DNA of 11,359 nt from Patescibacteria group bacterium. Lineage in GTDB: Bacteria > Patescibacteriota > Microgenomatia > UBA1400 > MFAQ01. Each line of letters begins with the position of its first letter. Within the stretch, counting starts at the first letter, position 1. The notes beneath the pieces are model-generated. The model saw only the letters and a program-made list of their open reading frames with translations. It did not search any database and was not told the origin of the DNA. Below, piece by piece: positions 1-6,928 of this stretch. The translations under genes and the position numbers were made by a program. The stretch covers positions 1-11,359 of the forward strand of contig JAHITH010000026.1 in assembly GCA_018817845.1 (NCBI GenBank), written 5' to 3'.

Positions 1-1
1 A

Positions 2-457
2 TCGGATAAACGATTTACTTTGTTTTGGTTATTGAGCTATAAAAAAGGAGATAGGCAGATTAAGATTGAGATATCAAAGAGAAAATCTTTAAGTAGGTTC
101 GAAAATAAACCGTTTTATGGAGTAAACGTTCCGGTGATGGTGTTGGTGGATATGATGGCTAACAAGTTAATGGCTTTGGTGGATAGAAAAAAGTTTGCTA
201 GTAGAGACGTGTTTGATGTTTGGTATTTTTTAAGTTTATCTGAATCGATGGAGATTAATTATGATTTGATAAAAGAGAAGATTGGGTTGACACAAAAACA
301 GCTTTACAAGAAGGTGCTAGAGAGAGTTAATAAGAAAAGAGGAGAGAGTTTGTTACAAGGTATGGGGGAGTTGTTGAGTGTGAAACAGAAAGTTTGGGTG
401 AAAGATAAGTTGATTGGTGAGTTAAATCAACTTATTAAAATACAGTTGGGTGGTTAG
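2..457 (+). CDS. AbiEii/AbiGii-family nucleotidyltransferase, 5'-truncated by window edge
   Basis: The reading frame is open to the left edge, giving about 151 residues of a C-terminal part, so the TTG at 20 is not a credible start. The sequence shows an I-K-I-E-I-S strand (residues 20-25), where the third acidic residue of the nucleotidyltransferase core would lie, then K-L-M-A-L (55-59) with D61-R62, and R68-D69 followed by D72. This resembles the AbiEii/AbiGii toxin family pattern K-x2-A-L-x-D-R-(n)-R-D-x2-D. The N-terminal G-G-T and D-x-D motifs lie outside the window. Known members are usually toxins that modify nucleic acids, paired with an upstream antitoxin; here the upstream partner cannot be seen. 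Its motifs differ from the AbiEii gene at 6028-6648, so it is a separate lineage rather than a recent copy. Confidence 0.8.
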   Translation, partial: SDKRFTLFWLLSYKKGDRQIKIEISKRKSLSRFENKPFYGVNVPVMVLVDMMANKLMALVDRKKFASRDVFDVWYFLSLSESMEINYDLIKEKIGLTQKQLYKKVLERVNKKRGESLLQGMGELLSVKQKVWVKDKLIGELNQLIKIQLGG

Positions 458-718
458 GAAGTGAAGATGTGTGACTTATGTAAATTTGCAATTGTATTGC
501 AAATTTACATAAATTATGAGCCTGAGGTGTAATTATTTGTGGGAGAAATTAATGAAGAGAGTGGTGAGTTTCCCAAATTAAGTGAACGATCGTTGATGTA
601 AGTTGGGGTGGTGTGAGGAGGTGTAATTATTTTTGCGGATTTGTGATAAATTTAAGTGGGGTTAGATAATTTTGAAGAAAGATGATAGAATGGGGTTGTT
701 ATAGGTTAGATATTTGTT
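458..718. other. Gene-free intergenic region
   Basis: No coding region is credible here. It holds the 17-bp inverted repeat (476-512), a 15-bp direct repeat gaggtgtaattattt at 524-538 and 618-632, a 10-bp palindrome aacgatcgtt at 585-594, and a weak possible promoter for the 755-residue gene (TTGTGA at 641-646, GATAAT at 665-670, 18-bp spacer). The stretch is G/T-rich on the + strand like the rest of the window. Confidence 0.6.
476..512. repeat. Perfect 17-bp inverted repeat with 3-nt centre
   Basis: The arms at 476-492 (ttatgtaaatttgcaat) and 496-512 are exact reverse complements around tgt. The repeat starts 19 nt after the stop of the AbiEii-like gene. It is AT-rich and not followed by a T run, so it is a poor intrinsic terminator; a protein-binding dyad or a mobile-element trace is more plausible. 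The central 13 bases (491-503) recur at 5920-5932 over the -10 region of the ATPase promoter. Confidence 0.85.
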
Positions 719-2986
719 ATGCCTGCAGAAACAGAGGAAAATGATAAGAGAATTGTAACTAGATCGTTAGCGGAGGAGCCAAAAGAATTAGATGCATTGG
801 TGGAGGAATTTAGTTTGAAGGAAAAGAAAGCCTCTGATGGAGAGTCGTTGAGTGAAAAGTTAAGAAAGTTTGTTGAAGGAGAATATGTGCAATGTAAATT
901 TTGTAGAACTTTTAGTAGAATTGGGGATAAGGAAGGATCACAGTATTGTGGAAGTTGTGCGGCACCTTTGCCTGACCCCACACCAGCGGAAGCAAGAGAG
1001 ATTGCGGAAGGGTTGATGGAATTGGATAAGTTTGTGAGACGAGATGAAGATTATTGGGCCAATGCTTTTTTACTAGATACAAGGGAAGGAGAGACAACTG
1101 AGGATTCTTGTCGACGAATGATGGGTTTGTTGGTTATATCAAGGGGGAGGGAGGATGAATTGTTGAGAGGGGCGAGAGAAATAATGGGTGAGGAACAGTG
1201 GTGGATTGAAGCGATAAAAATAAAAGTGCTTGGTGAATTGACAGATGAAGCGAGAAAGGATTATGTGAGTTTATTGTTTGGGGACAAGGAAACCCAAAAG
1301 CAGATAGGGGTTTGGAAGATGAAAGCTAAGAGGGGTCGGTCGATTGATGTTAACGATGAGGGTTTGTTGGATTTGGCTGCGGGAATAGCGGTGGATAGAG
1401 GTTGGGAGGCTGGAGGGGATTGGAACATGGTTTTAGCGGATGAGTTGGGTGAAAGAGTGGGGGCGGTGGAGGGAAAAATGGGAGAACAGGGAGAGAAAGA
1501 TGGAAATAGTGCAATAGAGAAGATGTTTAAGGTGGAGGAATTACCAAATGATAAGGAAAAGTTAATAACATTATTTAGAGAAAGAATGTTGAGTACTTTG
1601 AATATGGCGACGGACAAAGTAAAAGCCGAAACTGTGGCGATGGAGATTGGATTGGTAATACCTGAGGCATCAAGGAGGTTTGCATCTAAGTTTCCAGAAG
1701 CTCACCTGGATTTACAAGAAAAGCTTTTGGCAGAGCTTAGAGCCAGGGTAAATATTCAGAATTGTTATTTTGACAGATTGACGGTTGCAAATGATTATGG
1801 AACTAGAATTGATCGGATGAAGGGAGGAGGTTGGTCTAATATTGACTATGATGATTATGTAACTATTGCAAAATTAGGAGAACTTAATGGAGAAAGTAAA
1901 AAACTGTTGGGTATGGTTGAGAGGGCTATAAAGACATATGTTGATTGTGGAGAAAAGAGACGAGAAGATTTGATTAACGATTTGGGTAGAGATAGGTTTA
2001 GTAAAAATTATAATGATGTAGGAGAGGTTATTGATAGTAATTTTTTTTCTATTTCGTCACCCTCTAAGGGGTTGATAGCAGACATTAGAGCTAAGGTGAG
2101 AGAGGAAATTGGTGGAGGGATACTGGCTGATGATGCTGAAAACTTAGCTTGGCAGTTTATGCAAGCTAGTGATGTGGTAGATTATTTCAACAGAGAAGGT
2201 AATTATTCGTTTCATTTGAATAGATTAACTGCGTTTGGTGAGTGGAGAGAGTTTCAAGCCAGGTTTAGAGGTAAGCAAGTAGGTTTAATGAGATTGTTGG
2301 TTAAATCAGATCTTGATCCTGACGACAAGACCATAAAGGGTGTCTTTGTTGGTGAGTTACCTAGATTAGCTCGACCCTCGTGGGATTATGTAAAATTAGA
2401 AAGAGGTTCTGATGAGGTAAGTGGGTTAGGTTTGGCTAGAGAAGGACATTTTTTTACTGGTATGAATTGGAGAAAGTTAAACAACTCTCCTAGTGTGATG
2501 GCAGATGAGGGAATAGTGATGGGAAGTATTGTACTTGAATTTATTGAAAAACTTAAAGAGTTAACACCAAGAGACTTTACTAATCCAGATTTTTTCTCTG
2601 GAATAAATGGAAAACTTTTTGCCCTGTCTTCTAAAAGAGTATTGAGTATAGAAGAAGTTTTGAATGCCAAAACAGAGATTGCTCGTGATATTTTTTGGGA
2701 ATTTAGTGTGAAAAATCCTTTAATGAGTAAAATAAAAGATGATAGGGGAGTGGACAGGTGGGTTCAACCAAAAATGATGGAGGACATGCATAACGCAATA
2801 ATGTCTTCAATTAACCCTGCTGCGGGCTCATACTTTGATCAGAGAACTCCTGATGGTTTGGCCAACTTTAACAAATTTGAAAAGGGATATCAATTCTTGC
2901 TTGGAGAAACAAAAAAGAGAGAAACAAAAAAACAAGTGATGGGGAGTCTACTGGATGTATTGGGTGGTATTATTAAAGGATTGTAA
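719..2986 (+). CDS. Large soluble protein of unknown function with zinc-ribbon-like motif
   Basis: I do not recognise this 755-residue protein. It is highly charged, has no signal peptide or membrane segment, and looks largely helical. A zinc-ribbon-like module lies near the N-terminus: C59-x2-C62 and C77-x2-C80, 14 residues apart, followed by a proline-rich linker (A-A-P-L-P-D-P-T-P). No enzymatic motif is apparent in the remaining 670 residues. ATG at 719 is the first possible start: an in-frame TAG lies at 707-709. No clear Shine-Dalgarno precedes it. Its stop is 20 bp from the stop of the convergent VirB6-like gene, with no evident terminator between them. Neighbourhood suggests, but does not show, a cytoplasmic link to the secretion locus. 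It is the only complete + strand gene in the window. Confidence 0.85.
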   Translation: MPAETEENDKRIVTRSLAEEPKELDALVEEFSLKEKKASDGESLSEKLRKFVEGEYVQCKFCRTFSRIGDKEGSQYCGSCAAPLPDPTPAEAREIAEGLMELDKFVRRDEDYWANAFLLDTREGETTEDSCRRMMGLLVISRGREDELLRGAREIMGEEQWWIEAIKIKVLGELTDEARKDYVSLLFGDKETQKQIGVWKMKAKRGRSIDVNDEGLLDLAAGIAVDRGWEAGGDWNMVLADELGERVGAVEGKMGEQGEKDGNSAIEKMFKVEELPNDKEKLITLFRERMLSTLNMATDKVKAETVAMEIGLVIPEASRRFASKFPEAHLDLQEKLLAELRARVNIQNCYFDRLTVANDYGTRIDRMKGGGWSNIDYDDYVTIAKLGELNGESKKLLGMVERAIKTYVDCGEKRREDLINDLGRDRFSKNYNDVGEVIDSNFFSISSPSKGLIADIRAKVREEIGGGILADDAENLAWQFMQASDVVDYFNREGNYSFHLNRLTAFGEWREFQARFRGKQVGLMRLLVKSDLDPDDKTIKGVFVGELPRLARPSWDYVKLERGSDEVSGLGLAREGHFFTGMNWRKLNNSPSVMADEGIVMGSIVLEFIEKLKELTPRDFTNPDFFSGINGKLFALSSKRVLSIEEVLNAKTEIARDIFWEFSVKNPLMSKIKDDRGVDRWVQPKMMEDMHNAIMSSINPAAGSYFDQRTPDGLANFNKFEKGYQFLLGETKKRETKKQVMGSLLDVLGGIIKGL

Positions 2987-3006
2987 AAATCTGATTTGTG
3001 GAGCAG

Positions 3007-4626
3007 TTAGGATGTTAGACCTAGTTTCTTTTTAGCTAGAGGAATGGCAATATTTGCAGCTTGTTTAACTGGCCAGAGAGTTGTATTTTTGCCAAACGTT
3101 AGGGCTTCGCCGAGAGCGGTGCCGTGTTTGAATGGAGGTACTTTGAGGGCATCTTTGATGATGTCTATGTACTTGCTAGCCATTAAGAGTAGTCCAATGC
3201 CTATAAGAGCCAGGACGTTGGCTGCACCTGGTTCCCAGGCAAAGATTAATGGAGCGTTGAGAAGGCCTGAGCCTATGGAGCTACCAGTAACCAAATCACC
3301 AGCACCTAGGATGCCAAAAAGAGGTCCTATTAAGGGTAGGTTGATGAGTGGTTGAACCATGAAAATAAAGGATAGAAGTAATAAGGTCATAGTAGTAGGG
3401 AAAACTGACATGTTGGCTAGCAGATTTCTAAACCAGTTGCCGATAGTTGTTGAGCCTGGAAAAACTCCGCCAAGTAAGATGATGGGGGCAAATATTAATT
3501 GGATGACGATGTTGATATAAGCACCTAAGAGCTTTGTAAAAAGTTTGAAGAAAGTATAGAGAATAGCGAACATTAGAATAAGTCTGATTATTAATCCTAT
3601 TCCAGTAACACTCATCATGGCATCTATGGCTGCAGTGATACCAAGAGGGAGGCCAAAAATGGCGGCATAAATTGCTGAAGGGATGATTGTAAGGGCTACA
3701 ATTTGATGAATAATCATGGAGCCAAACAAACCCCATTGACCAGAGGCTAAAAGTACACCTATTGGTTGGTCAAAAATTACACCTTTTCTGATAACCTCGT
3801 ATAGAGTAAAGGAGTTGATAATAAGGTAAAAAACAACATACATTAAGTCAATCATTAACCCCACAATGGCGTAGGAGAAAGTGATGAGTAAAAGCAGAGC
3901 GATGATTTTGGGCAGAAGGGTTTGTATGCTGATGACGGTTTGGGAATTAATTTTGGCTCTAAACATAATGGCGAAACCCATGACAATAAAGAAAACAACG
4001 AATACGAGATAGGCAATGTTTCTGAAAGCTTTCCAGACGGGGAGAACGGGGACAAATCCTTGAAAACCAAAACCTTCGTTTGCGGCAATTGCTTCTGGAA
4101 CAATTTTTTTATTGTTTAGATTTTGTTTTACACTGGCGATGTAATTGACGGATGATGCGGGTGGAGTAGAGAGTGTGGTGCCAAGGAGAGTAGCGGCTTG
4201 GCTAAGTAGGTTGTTTTTTTTGAGTTTATTGGCTGATTCAGCTATGTTTTTGTTTAATGAGGGAGTGAAGATCGATTCGTGGAAGGTGACTAGATCTCTT
4301 AATTTTTCTACGAGAGAGGTTGAGCCGTCGTCTTCACCGTTAACTCTTTCAAAGATGTCTAGAATTATAATGTCTGAAAAGCCTACTTGGTCGCCTGAAA
4401 AAGTATTTCCGTTTGGGTCGCATTTACCTGAGTACCAAGTTTCTAAATTCATTTGGTTGCCTTGACGACGACGACAGAAGTCGTAGCGATCTTCGTTGAC
4501 GGGGTCTTCGCCAGGAAGAACGGTGCTCCAGTCGGTGGCATGAGTGATGGAGGGGGTGAGTAGAGGTAGAAAGGAAAGAAAAAGGAAGGCGATGGTAAGT
4601 AGGGAGGGGAGGAGTTTTTTGAGCAT
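3007..4626 (-). CDS. VirB6/TrbL-like T4SS polytopic membrane protein
   Basis: This 539-residue protein probably forms part of the inner-membrane channel of a type IV secretion-like system. It begins with a signal peptide (K3-K4, hydrophobic 5-23, likely cleavage after T-H-A at about 30). An extracytoplasmic region with C51 and C69 follows to about 195. Hydrophobic helices lie near 203-222, 240-270, 305-330, 338-360, 370-387, 411-425 and 470-483, then a basic cytoplasmic tail ending K-K-K-L. The layout (signal peptide, soluble N-terminal domain, then a multi-helix block) fits VirB6-like proteins of CPR T4SS loci; the assignment rests on topology and context, not on a catalytic motif. Start ATG is 4626; an extended -10 (TGCTAAAAT) ends six bases upstream, predicting a leaderless mRNA. 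It lies 21 nt downstream of the ATPase stop but appears to have its own promoter. Confidence 0.8.
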   Translation of the reverse strand: MLKKLLPSLLTIAFLFLSFLPLLTPSITHATDWSTVLPGEDPVNEDRYDFCRRRQGNQMNLETWYSGKCDPNGNTFSGDQVGFSDIIILDIFERVNGEDDGSTSLVEKLRDLVTFHESIFTPSLNKNIAESANKLKKNNLLSQAATLLGTTLSTPPASSVNYIASVKQNLNNKKIVPEAIAANEGFGFQGFVPVLPVWKAFRNIAYLVFVVFFIVMGFAIMFRAKINSQTVISIQTLLPKIIALLLLITFSYAIVGLMIDLMYVVFYLIINSFTLYEVIRKGVIFDQPIGVLLASGQWGLFGSMIIHQIVALTIIPSAIYAAIFGLPLGITAAIDAMMSVTGIGLIIRLILMFAILYTFFKLFTKLLGAYINIVIQLIFAPIILLGGVFPGSTTIGNWFRNLLANMSVFPTTMTLLLLSFIFMVQPLINLPLIGPLFGILGAGDLVTGSSIGSGLLNAPLIFAWEPGAANVLALIGIGLLLMASKYIDIIKDALKVPPFKHGTALGEALTFGKNTTLWPVKQAANIAIPLAKKKLGLTS

Positions 4627-4650
4627 GGATTTATTTTAGCATGATTTTTA
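4614..4650. repeat. 37-bp direct repeat, copy A (VirB6-like gene start)
   Basis: 35 of 37 bases match 7600-7636. It covers the -10 box, the ATG, the first four codons (Met-Leu-Lys-Lys, identical codons) and the stop codon of the upstream ATPase. The two differences lie between the -10 and the ATG. A shorter related stretch (25 of 27) is at 6902-6928. Confidence 0.85.
4633..4641 (-). promoter_or_regulatory. Extended -10 promoter, leaderless, VirB6-like gene
   Basis: On the - strand TGCTAAAAT is followed by six bases (aaatcc) and then the ATG at 4626. A start site about seven bases after the -10 would fall on or next to the A of ATG. There is no convincing -35; the TG dinucleotide may compensate. 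The box partly overlaps the 37-bp repeat copy at 4614-4650. Confidence 0.55.
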
Positions 4651-5913
4651 GATTTCTAGTAGCCATTGATATAGAGGAATTATTTTGATTTGCAAGTCAT
4701 TTTTAGTGATGGTGCTTTTTTCGCTTTCGGTGATAATGATGAGATTTTTAGCTTTTCCTTGTTCTTGGGTGGCGGCAATAATTGACCTTGTTTCTCGCTC
4801 TTGGGTCTCTTTTGAATTAAGGTGTTGTGAAACTTGGATGAAAGTATTGTCTTTAGGTAAAAAGAAATCAACCTCGTAGCCTTGGACGGTTCTGTAGTAG
4901 TAGATGTGTTGATATTTTTTTCGTAATTGAAGATAAACGATGTTTTCCATTAGTTTGCCTTTATTTTGGGAAAAATCAAAACCAATTGAGTTGGTGAGGC
5001 CAGTGTCGATGCTGTATATTTTTTTGGCAGCTATTTGTTGTTCTTTAACGGAGTAGGCGTATTTGTTGAGCACAAAAAACAACCAACTGTTTTCTAGATA
5101 GTCTATATAACTTTTAATGGTGTTGACACTGCCAAGTTTAAGCAGTTGTTTGAGCTTGTTAAAGGAAATAAGATTGGAGATGTTGCTGATTAAATAAAAG
5201 GATAGTTCCTTTAGGTTTTTTGTGCTGTCTAGTTTGTATCTGGTGGCTATGTCACGATATAAAACATCGTCGTAGAGTGTTTTGTGAATTTCTAGCTGTT
5301 TGTATTTTAAAGCATCTGGAATACCTCCAAAAAGAAGGTAGTCGTTTGCATATTTACGTAGATGACCTCTTTGTTTGGTGGTAAGCACTTTTGAGTTTGG
5401 AGCTTTGATTTTTTTGAAACGTAAATATTCTTGAAACGAAAAAGGGAATAGTTCAACTCTGATTGAGCGACCGGTTAAACGGGTGCCTAGTTCTTGGCTT
5501 AATAGAGAAGCGTTTGAGCCAGTGACTATGAATTTATAACCCTGATCGTGGAGACGGCGAACAAACCGTTCCCAGCCAGGTACGTTTTGAATTTCGTCGA
5601 ATAGAAATATCTTTTTTTTACCAAACAAGCTGATTAGGGTTTCATGGAGAAGGTCAAAGTCTTGAACCTGAAAGTTTATTAGTCGTTCGTCTTCGAAGTT
5701 TACGAAATAAAAGTTGTTTTTTAGATACTTCTTGGCTATTTGTGCCAGTAGGGTTGATTTACCTACTCTGCGAAGGCCGGTGATGACGGTAACTTGAGGG
5801 GCAATGATGGTTTTTTTAAGTGTTTCCAGTATGTCTCTTTGAATGCCGTGGTCACGAGCCATAAAGGCTTGGTGTTGTTCTTTTAGGGCTGAAGCAAGGG
5901 ATGGTTCTGACAT
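4648..5913 (-). CDS. AAA-family ATPase with C-terminal DUF4143 domain
   Basis: This is a P-loop ATPase of the AAA_14/DUF4143 type, common in archaeal and CPR genomes and of unsettled function. Numbered from an alternative TTG at 5931 (427 residues), it has Walker A G52-L-R-R-V-G-K58-S-T60, Walker B K-I-F-L-F-D112-E113 and sensor-like F-I-V-T-G-S-N (134-140). The C-terminal DUF4143 region has E329, G351-Y-E-V-D355-F and Q366-V-S, a pattern like a PD-(D/E)xK nuclease fold, with Q-x-S rather than the usual E/Q-x-K. I prefer ATG 5913 (421 residues): a TTGACA-N17-TACAAT promoter puts transcription onset at this ATG, and the TTG at 5931 would lie inside the promoter. The gene follows the AbiEii gene by 114 nt, with its own operator-like region, so it is probably regulated separately. 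Confidence 0.92.
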   Translation of the reverse strand: MSEPSLASALKEQHQAFMARDHGIQRDILETLKKTIIAPQVTVITGLRRVGKSTLLAQIAKKYLKNNFYFVNFEDERLINFQVQDFDLLHETLISLFGKKKIFLFDEIQNVPGWERFVRRLHDQGYKFIVTGSNASLLSQELGTRLTGRSIRVELFPFSFQEYLRFKKIKAPNSKVLTTKQRGHLRKYANDYLLFGGIPDALKYKQLEIHKTLYDDVLYRDIATRYKLDSTKNLKELSFYLISNISNLISFNKLKQLLKLGSVNTIKSYIDYLENSWLFFVLNKYAYSVKEQQIAAKKIYSIDTGLTNSIGFDFSQNKGKLMENIVYLQLRKKYQHIYYYRTVQGYEVDFFLPKDNTFIQVSQHLNSKETQERETRSIIAATQEQGKAKNLIIITESEKSTITKNDLQIKIIPLYQWLLEI

Positions 5914-5919
5914 GAGCCT

Positions 5920-5948
5920 ATTGTATTGCAAAAAGTTTTCAGTGTCAA
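5920..5948 (-). promoter_or_regulatory. Sigma70-type promoter of the ATPase gene, leaderless
   Basis: On the - strand TTGACA (5948-5943), a 17-bp spacer and TACAAT (5925-5920) give a near-consensus promoter. Six bases (aggctc) separate the -10 from the ATG at 5913, so the message should begin at or within a base or two of the start codon. Confidence 0.75.
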
Positions 5949-5955
5949 TGAAAAC
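5935..5955. promoter_or_regulatory. Operator-like dyad 1 over the ATPase -35 box
   Basis: GTTTTCA (5935-5941), seven bases, TGAAAAC (5949-5955). The perfect repeat extends to 11-bp arms (5931-5941 and 5949-5959). The TTGACA -35 box sits in the central gap, so a bound protein would be expected to block or alter RNA polymerase binding. The binding protein is unknown. Confidence 0.65.
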
Positions 5956-5967
5956 TTTTGGTGATTT

Positions 5968-5988
5968 GTTTTCAGCGGGGGTGAAAAC
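5968..5988. promoter_or_regulatory. Operator-like dyad 2 upstream of the ATPase promoter
   Basis: A second GTTTTCA-N7-TGAAAAC with the same arms and gap length as dyad 1, centred 33 bp away, about three helical turns. Two copies at this spacing would place bound dimers on roughly the same face of the DNA. Confidence 0.6.
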
Positions 5989-6012
5989 TTTTTTGAAAGG
6001 ACTGTCCTTTTC

Positions 6013-6029
6013 TCCGATGAGAAATCCTT
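6013..6029. repeat. 17-bp repeat tccgatgagaaatcctt, copy 1
   Basis: Identical to 7680-7696 and in the same orientation. It overlaps the stop codon of the AbiEii gene. Here only one arm of the longer hairpin seen at 7642-7694 is clear. A separate small palindrome, aaaggactgtccttt, lies next to it at 5996-6010. Confidence 0.75.
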
Positions 6030-6648
6030 AGATTTTTTGGGATTTGGCTAGGGTTTCGAAGAAGGTTTTGATTTGAGACCAAGAAGTGGAGGTGTCTAGT
6101 AGATTTAGCTTTGCTTCTTGGTCGGCTGGCTCAAAGTAAATAAGACTTTTAATAATATGAAACTTGTGTTCTTGGAGTTTGCCGTATTTTTGATCATAGA
6201 AATTAAAAATTTGTGGAAGAGAAAGGGTTTTTAGAAGGTGGTAAAAATCAAAAAAGTCTTTTTTGGAGCCACGGTCGCTAATGGCGTGGAGTTTCATGGC
6301 GGCAATATCTTCTAGACTAGCAAGGTTGACGAAATCTGTTTTTTGGAGAGGTTTGATGAGGGGATACTGGTAATAAAAAAGGCTAAATTTAGTTGGGCCG
6401 ATTTTACCAATAATGGTTTGCCAGGCTTGACGTTCTAGAGTGAAATTGGTTTTTTGTTTGAGTTCGGAGATAAGACTTAGTTCGGAGAATTTTTTTGGAG
6501 TAAAAAAGTCTAGGTCTTCAGAAAGGCGATGGCCTAAATGGAGAGTAAGGGCGGTGCCGCCAGCAAGATAGGCTGGTTTTAAGCCAGATATCTTTTTAGT
6601 TTCTTTTAGACTTTGAAGGGTTGTTGGTGGTAAGGCTTTTGTAAACAT
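6028..6648 (-). CDS. AbiEii-type nucleotidyltransferase (toxin-like)
   Basis: This 206-residue protein has the nucleotidyltransferase core of the AbiEii/AbiGii family: G30-G31-T32-A-L, then R41-L-S-E-D45-L-D47-F-F (the metal-binding D-x-D), and K119-L-H-A-I-x-D125-R126 with K130-D131 and D134 in the helical part. The strand that often supplies a third acid reads K87-F-S89-L-F here, with no acidic residue. Family members act as toxins neutralised by a partner encoded just upstream, here the DUF6922-like protein. Its ATG (6648) lies inside that gene, a 43-bp overlap in another frame, implying coupled translation; A-G-G five bases upstream could be a weak ribosome-binding site. The start is supported because about 30 residues precede the G-G-T motif. 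Confidence 0.9.
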   Translation of the reverse strand: MFTKALPPTTLQSLKETKKISGLKPAYLAGGTALTLHLGHRLSEDLDFFTPKKFSELSLISELKQKTNFTLERQAWQTIIGKIGPTKFSLFYYQYPLIKPLQKTDFVNLASLEDIAAMKLHAISDRGSKKDFFDFYHLLKTLSLPQIFNFYDQKYGKLQEHKFHIIKSLIYFEPADQEAKLNLLDTSTSWSQIKTFFETLAKSQKI

Positions 6649-6914
6649 TGAACCTGTTGATTTTTAATATTTAGCGTTTTAGCCCAGTAGTTAGCGGTCT
6701 TTCTAGAGAGGTCATTGATGGTGAGGAGTAAATTTTTGATGTCTTGTTTGGAGTAGTGTTTTAGCGACCAACGGACGGCGGGGGTGTTGCCGTGGTCAAG
6801 TAGGCGTTTTAGAACAAATTGAGGGTGTTTTTGTGGATTAAGAGTTTCAAAATCGGTGTCCCAGAAGTAGGTTTTAAACTCTTTGGGGAGCTTAGAAGGA
6901 AGTTTTTTGAGCAT
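6606..6914 (-). CDS. DUF6922-like small protein, probable partner/antitoxin of AbiEii
   Basis: The 102-residue protein has W-D-T-D (18-21), N-P-Q-K-H-P-Q-F-V-L-K-R-L-L (26-39), a G-N-T-P-A-V-R-W stretch, and L-S-R-K-T-A-N-Y-W-A (69-78), then a single Cys at 89. I recall this pattern as the DUF6922 family, often found before AbiEii-type nucleotidyltransferases; the family name is from memory and less certain than the neighbours. A role as antitoxin is inferred from order and the 43-bp overlap with the next gene. The ATG at 6914 is only 4 nt after the HEPN stop. A -10-like TAAAAT six bases upstream lies within the last HEPN codons, so it could be expressed both by read-through and independently. 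Confidence 0.75.
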   Translation of the reverse strand: MLKKLPSKLPKEFKTYFWDTDFETLNPQKHPQFVLKRLLDHGNTPAVRWSLKHYSKQDIKNLLLTINDLSRKTANYWAKTLNIKNQQVQCLQKPYHQQPFKV

Positions 6915-6928
6915 GGGGTTATTTTAGC
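6902..6928. repeat. Partial copy of the start-site repeat
   Basis: 25 of 27 bases match 4614-4640. It includes the ATG-CTC-AAA-AAA start and TAAAAT, but similarity is lost beyond the -10, where the other two copies continue for 10 bases. Confidence 0.7.

Noticed and set aside
20..22. TTG as the start of the first gene
   Set aside because: The frame is open to the window edge and the protein lacks the N-terminal half of its family, so this is an internal codon.
476..512. The 17-bp inverted repeat as an intrinsic terminator
   Set aside because: Stem is AT-rich and no T run follows on either strand.
3044..3355. Open frame on the + strand opposite the VirB6-like gene
   Set aside because: It lies wholly within a well-supported membrane protein gene; composition and lack of motifs mark it as a shadow frame. 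The same applies to the other antisense frames in this gene and in 719-2986.
4627..4642. Mini-frame ATG-CTA-AAA-TAA (Met-Leu-Lys-stop) before the VirB6-like gene as an upstream peptide
   Set aside because: It coincides with the -10 box, and the near-identical copy before the MNT gene lacks the stop, so it is probably not translated.
5929..5931. TTG as the start of the ATPase
   Set aside because: It falls inside the TTGACA-N17-TACAAT promoter, upstream of the expected transcript start; ATG 5913 fits the promoter and loses no conserved motif.
5996..6010. Palindrome aaaggactgtccttt as a terminator after AbiEii
   Set aside because: The stem is short with almost no loop, and no T run follows on the - strand.
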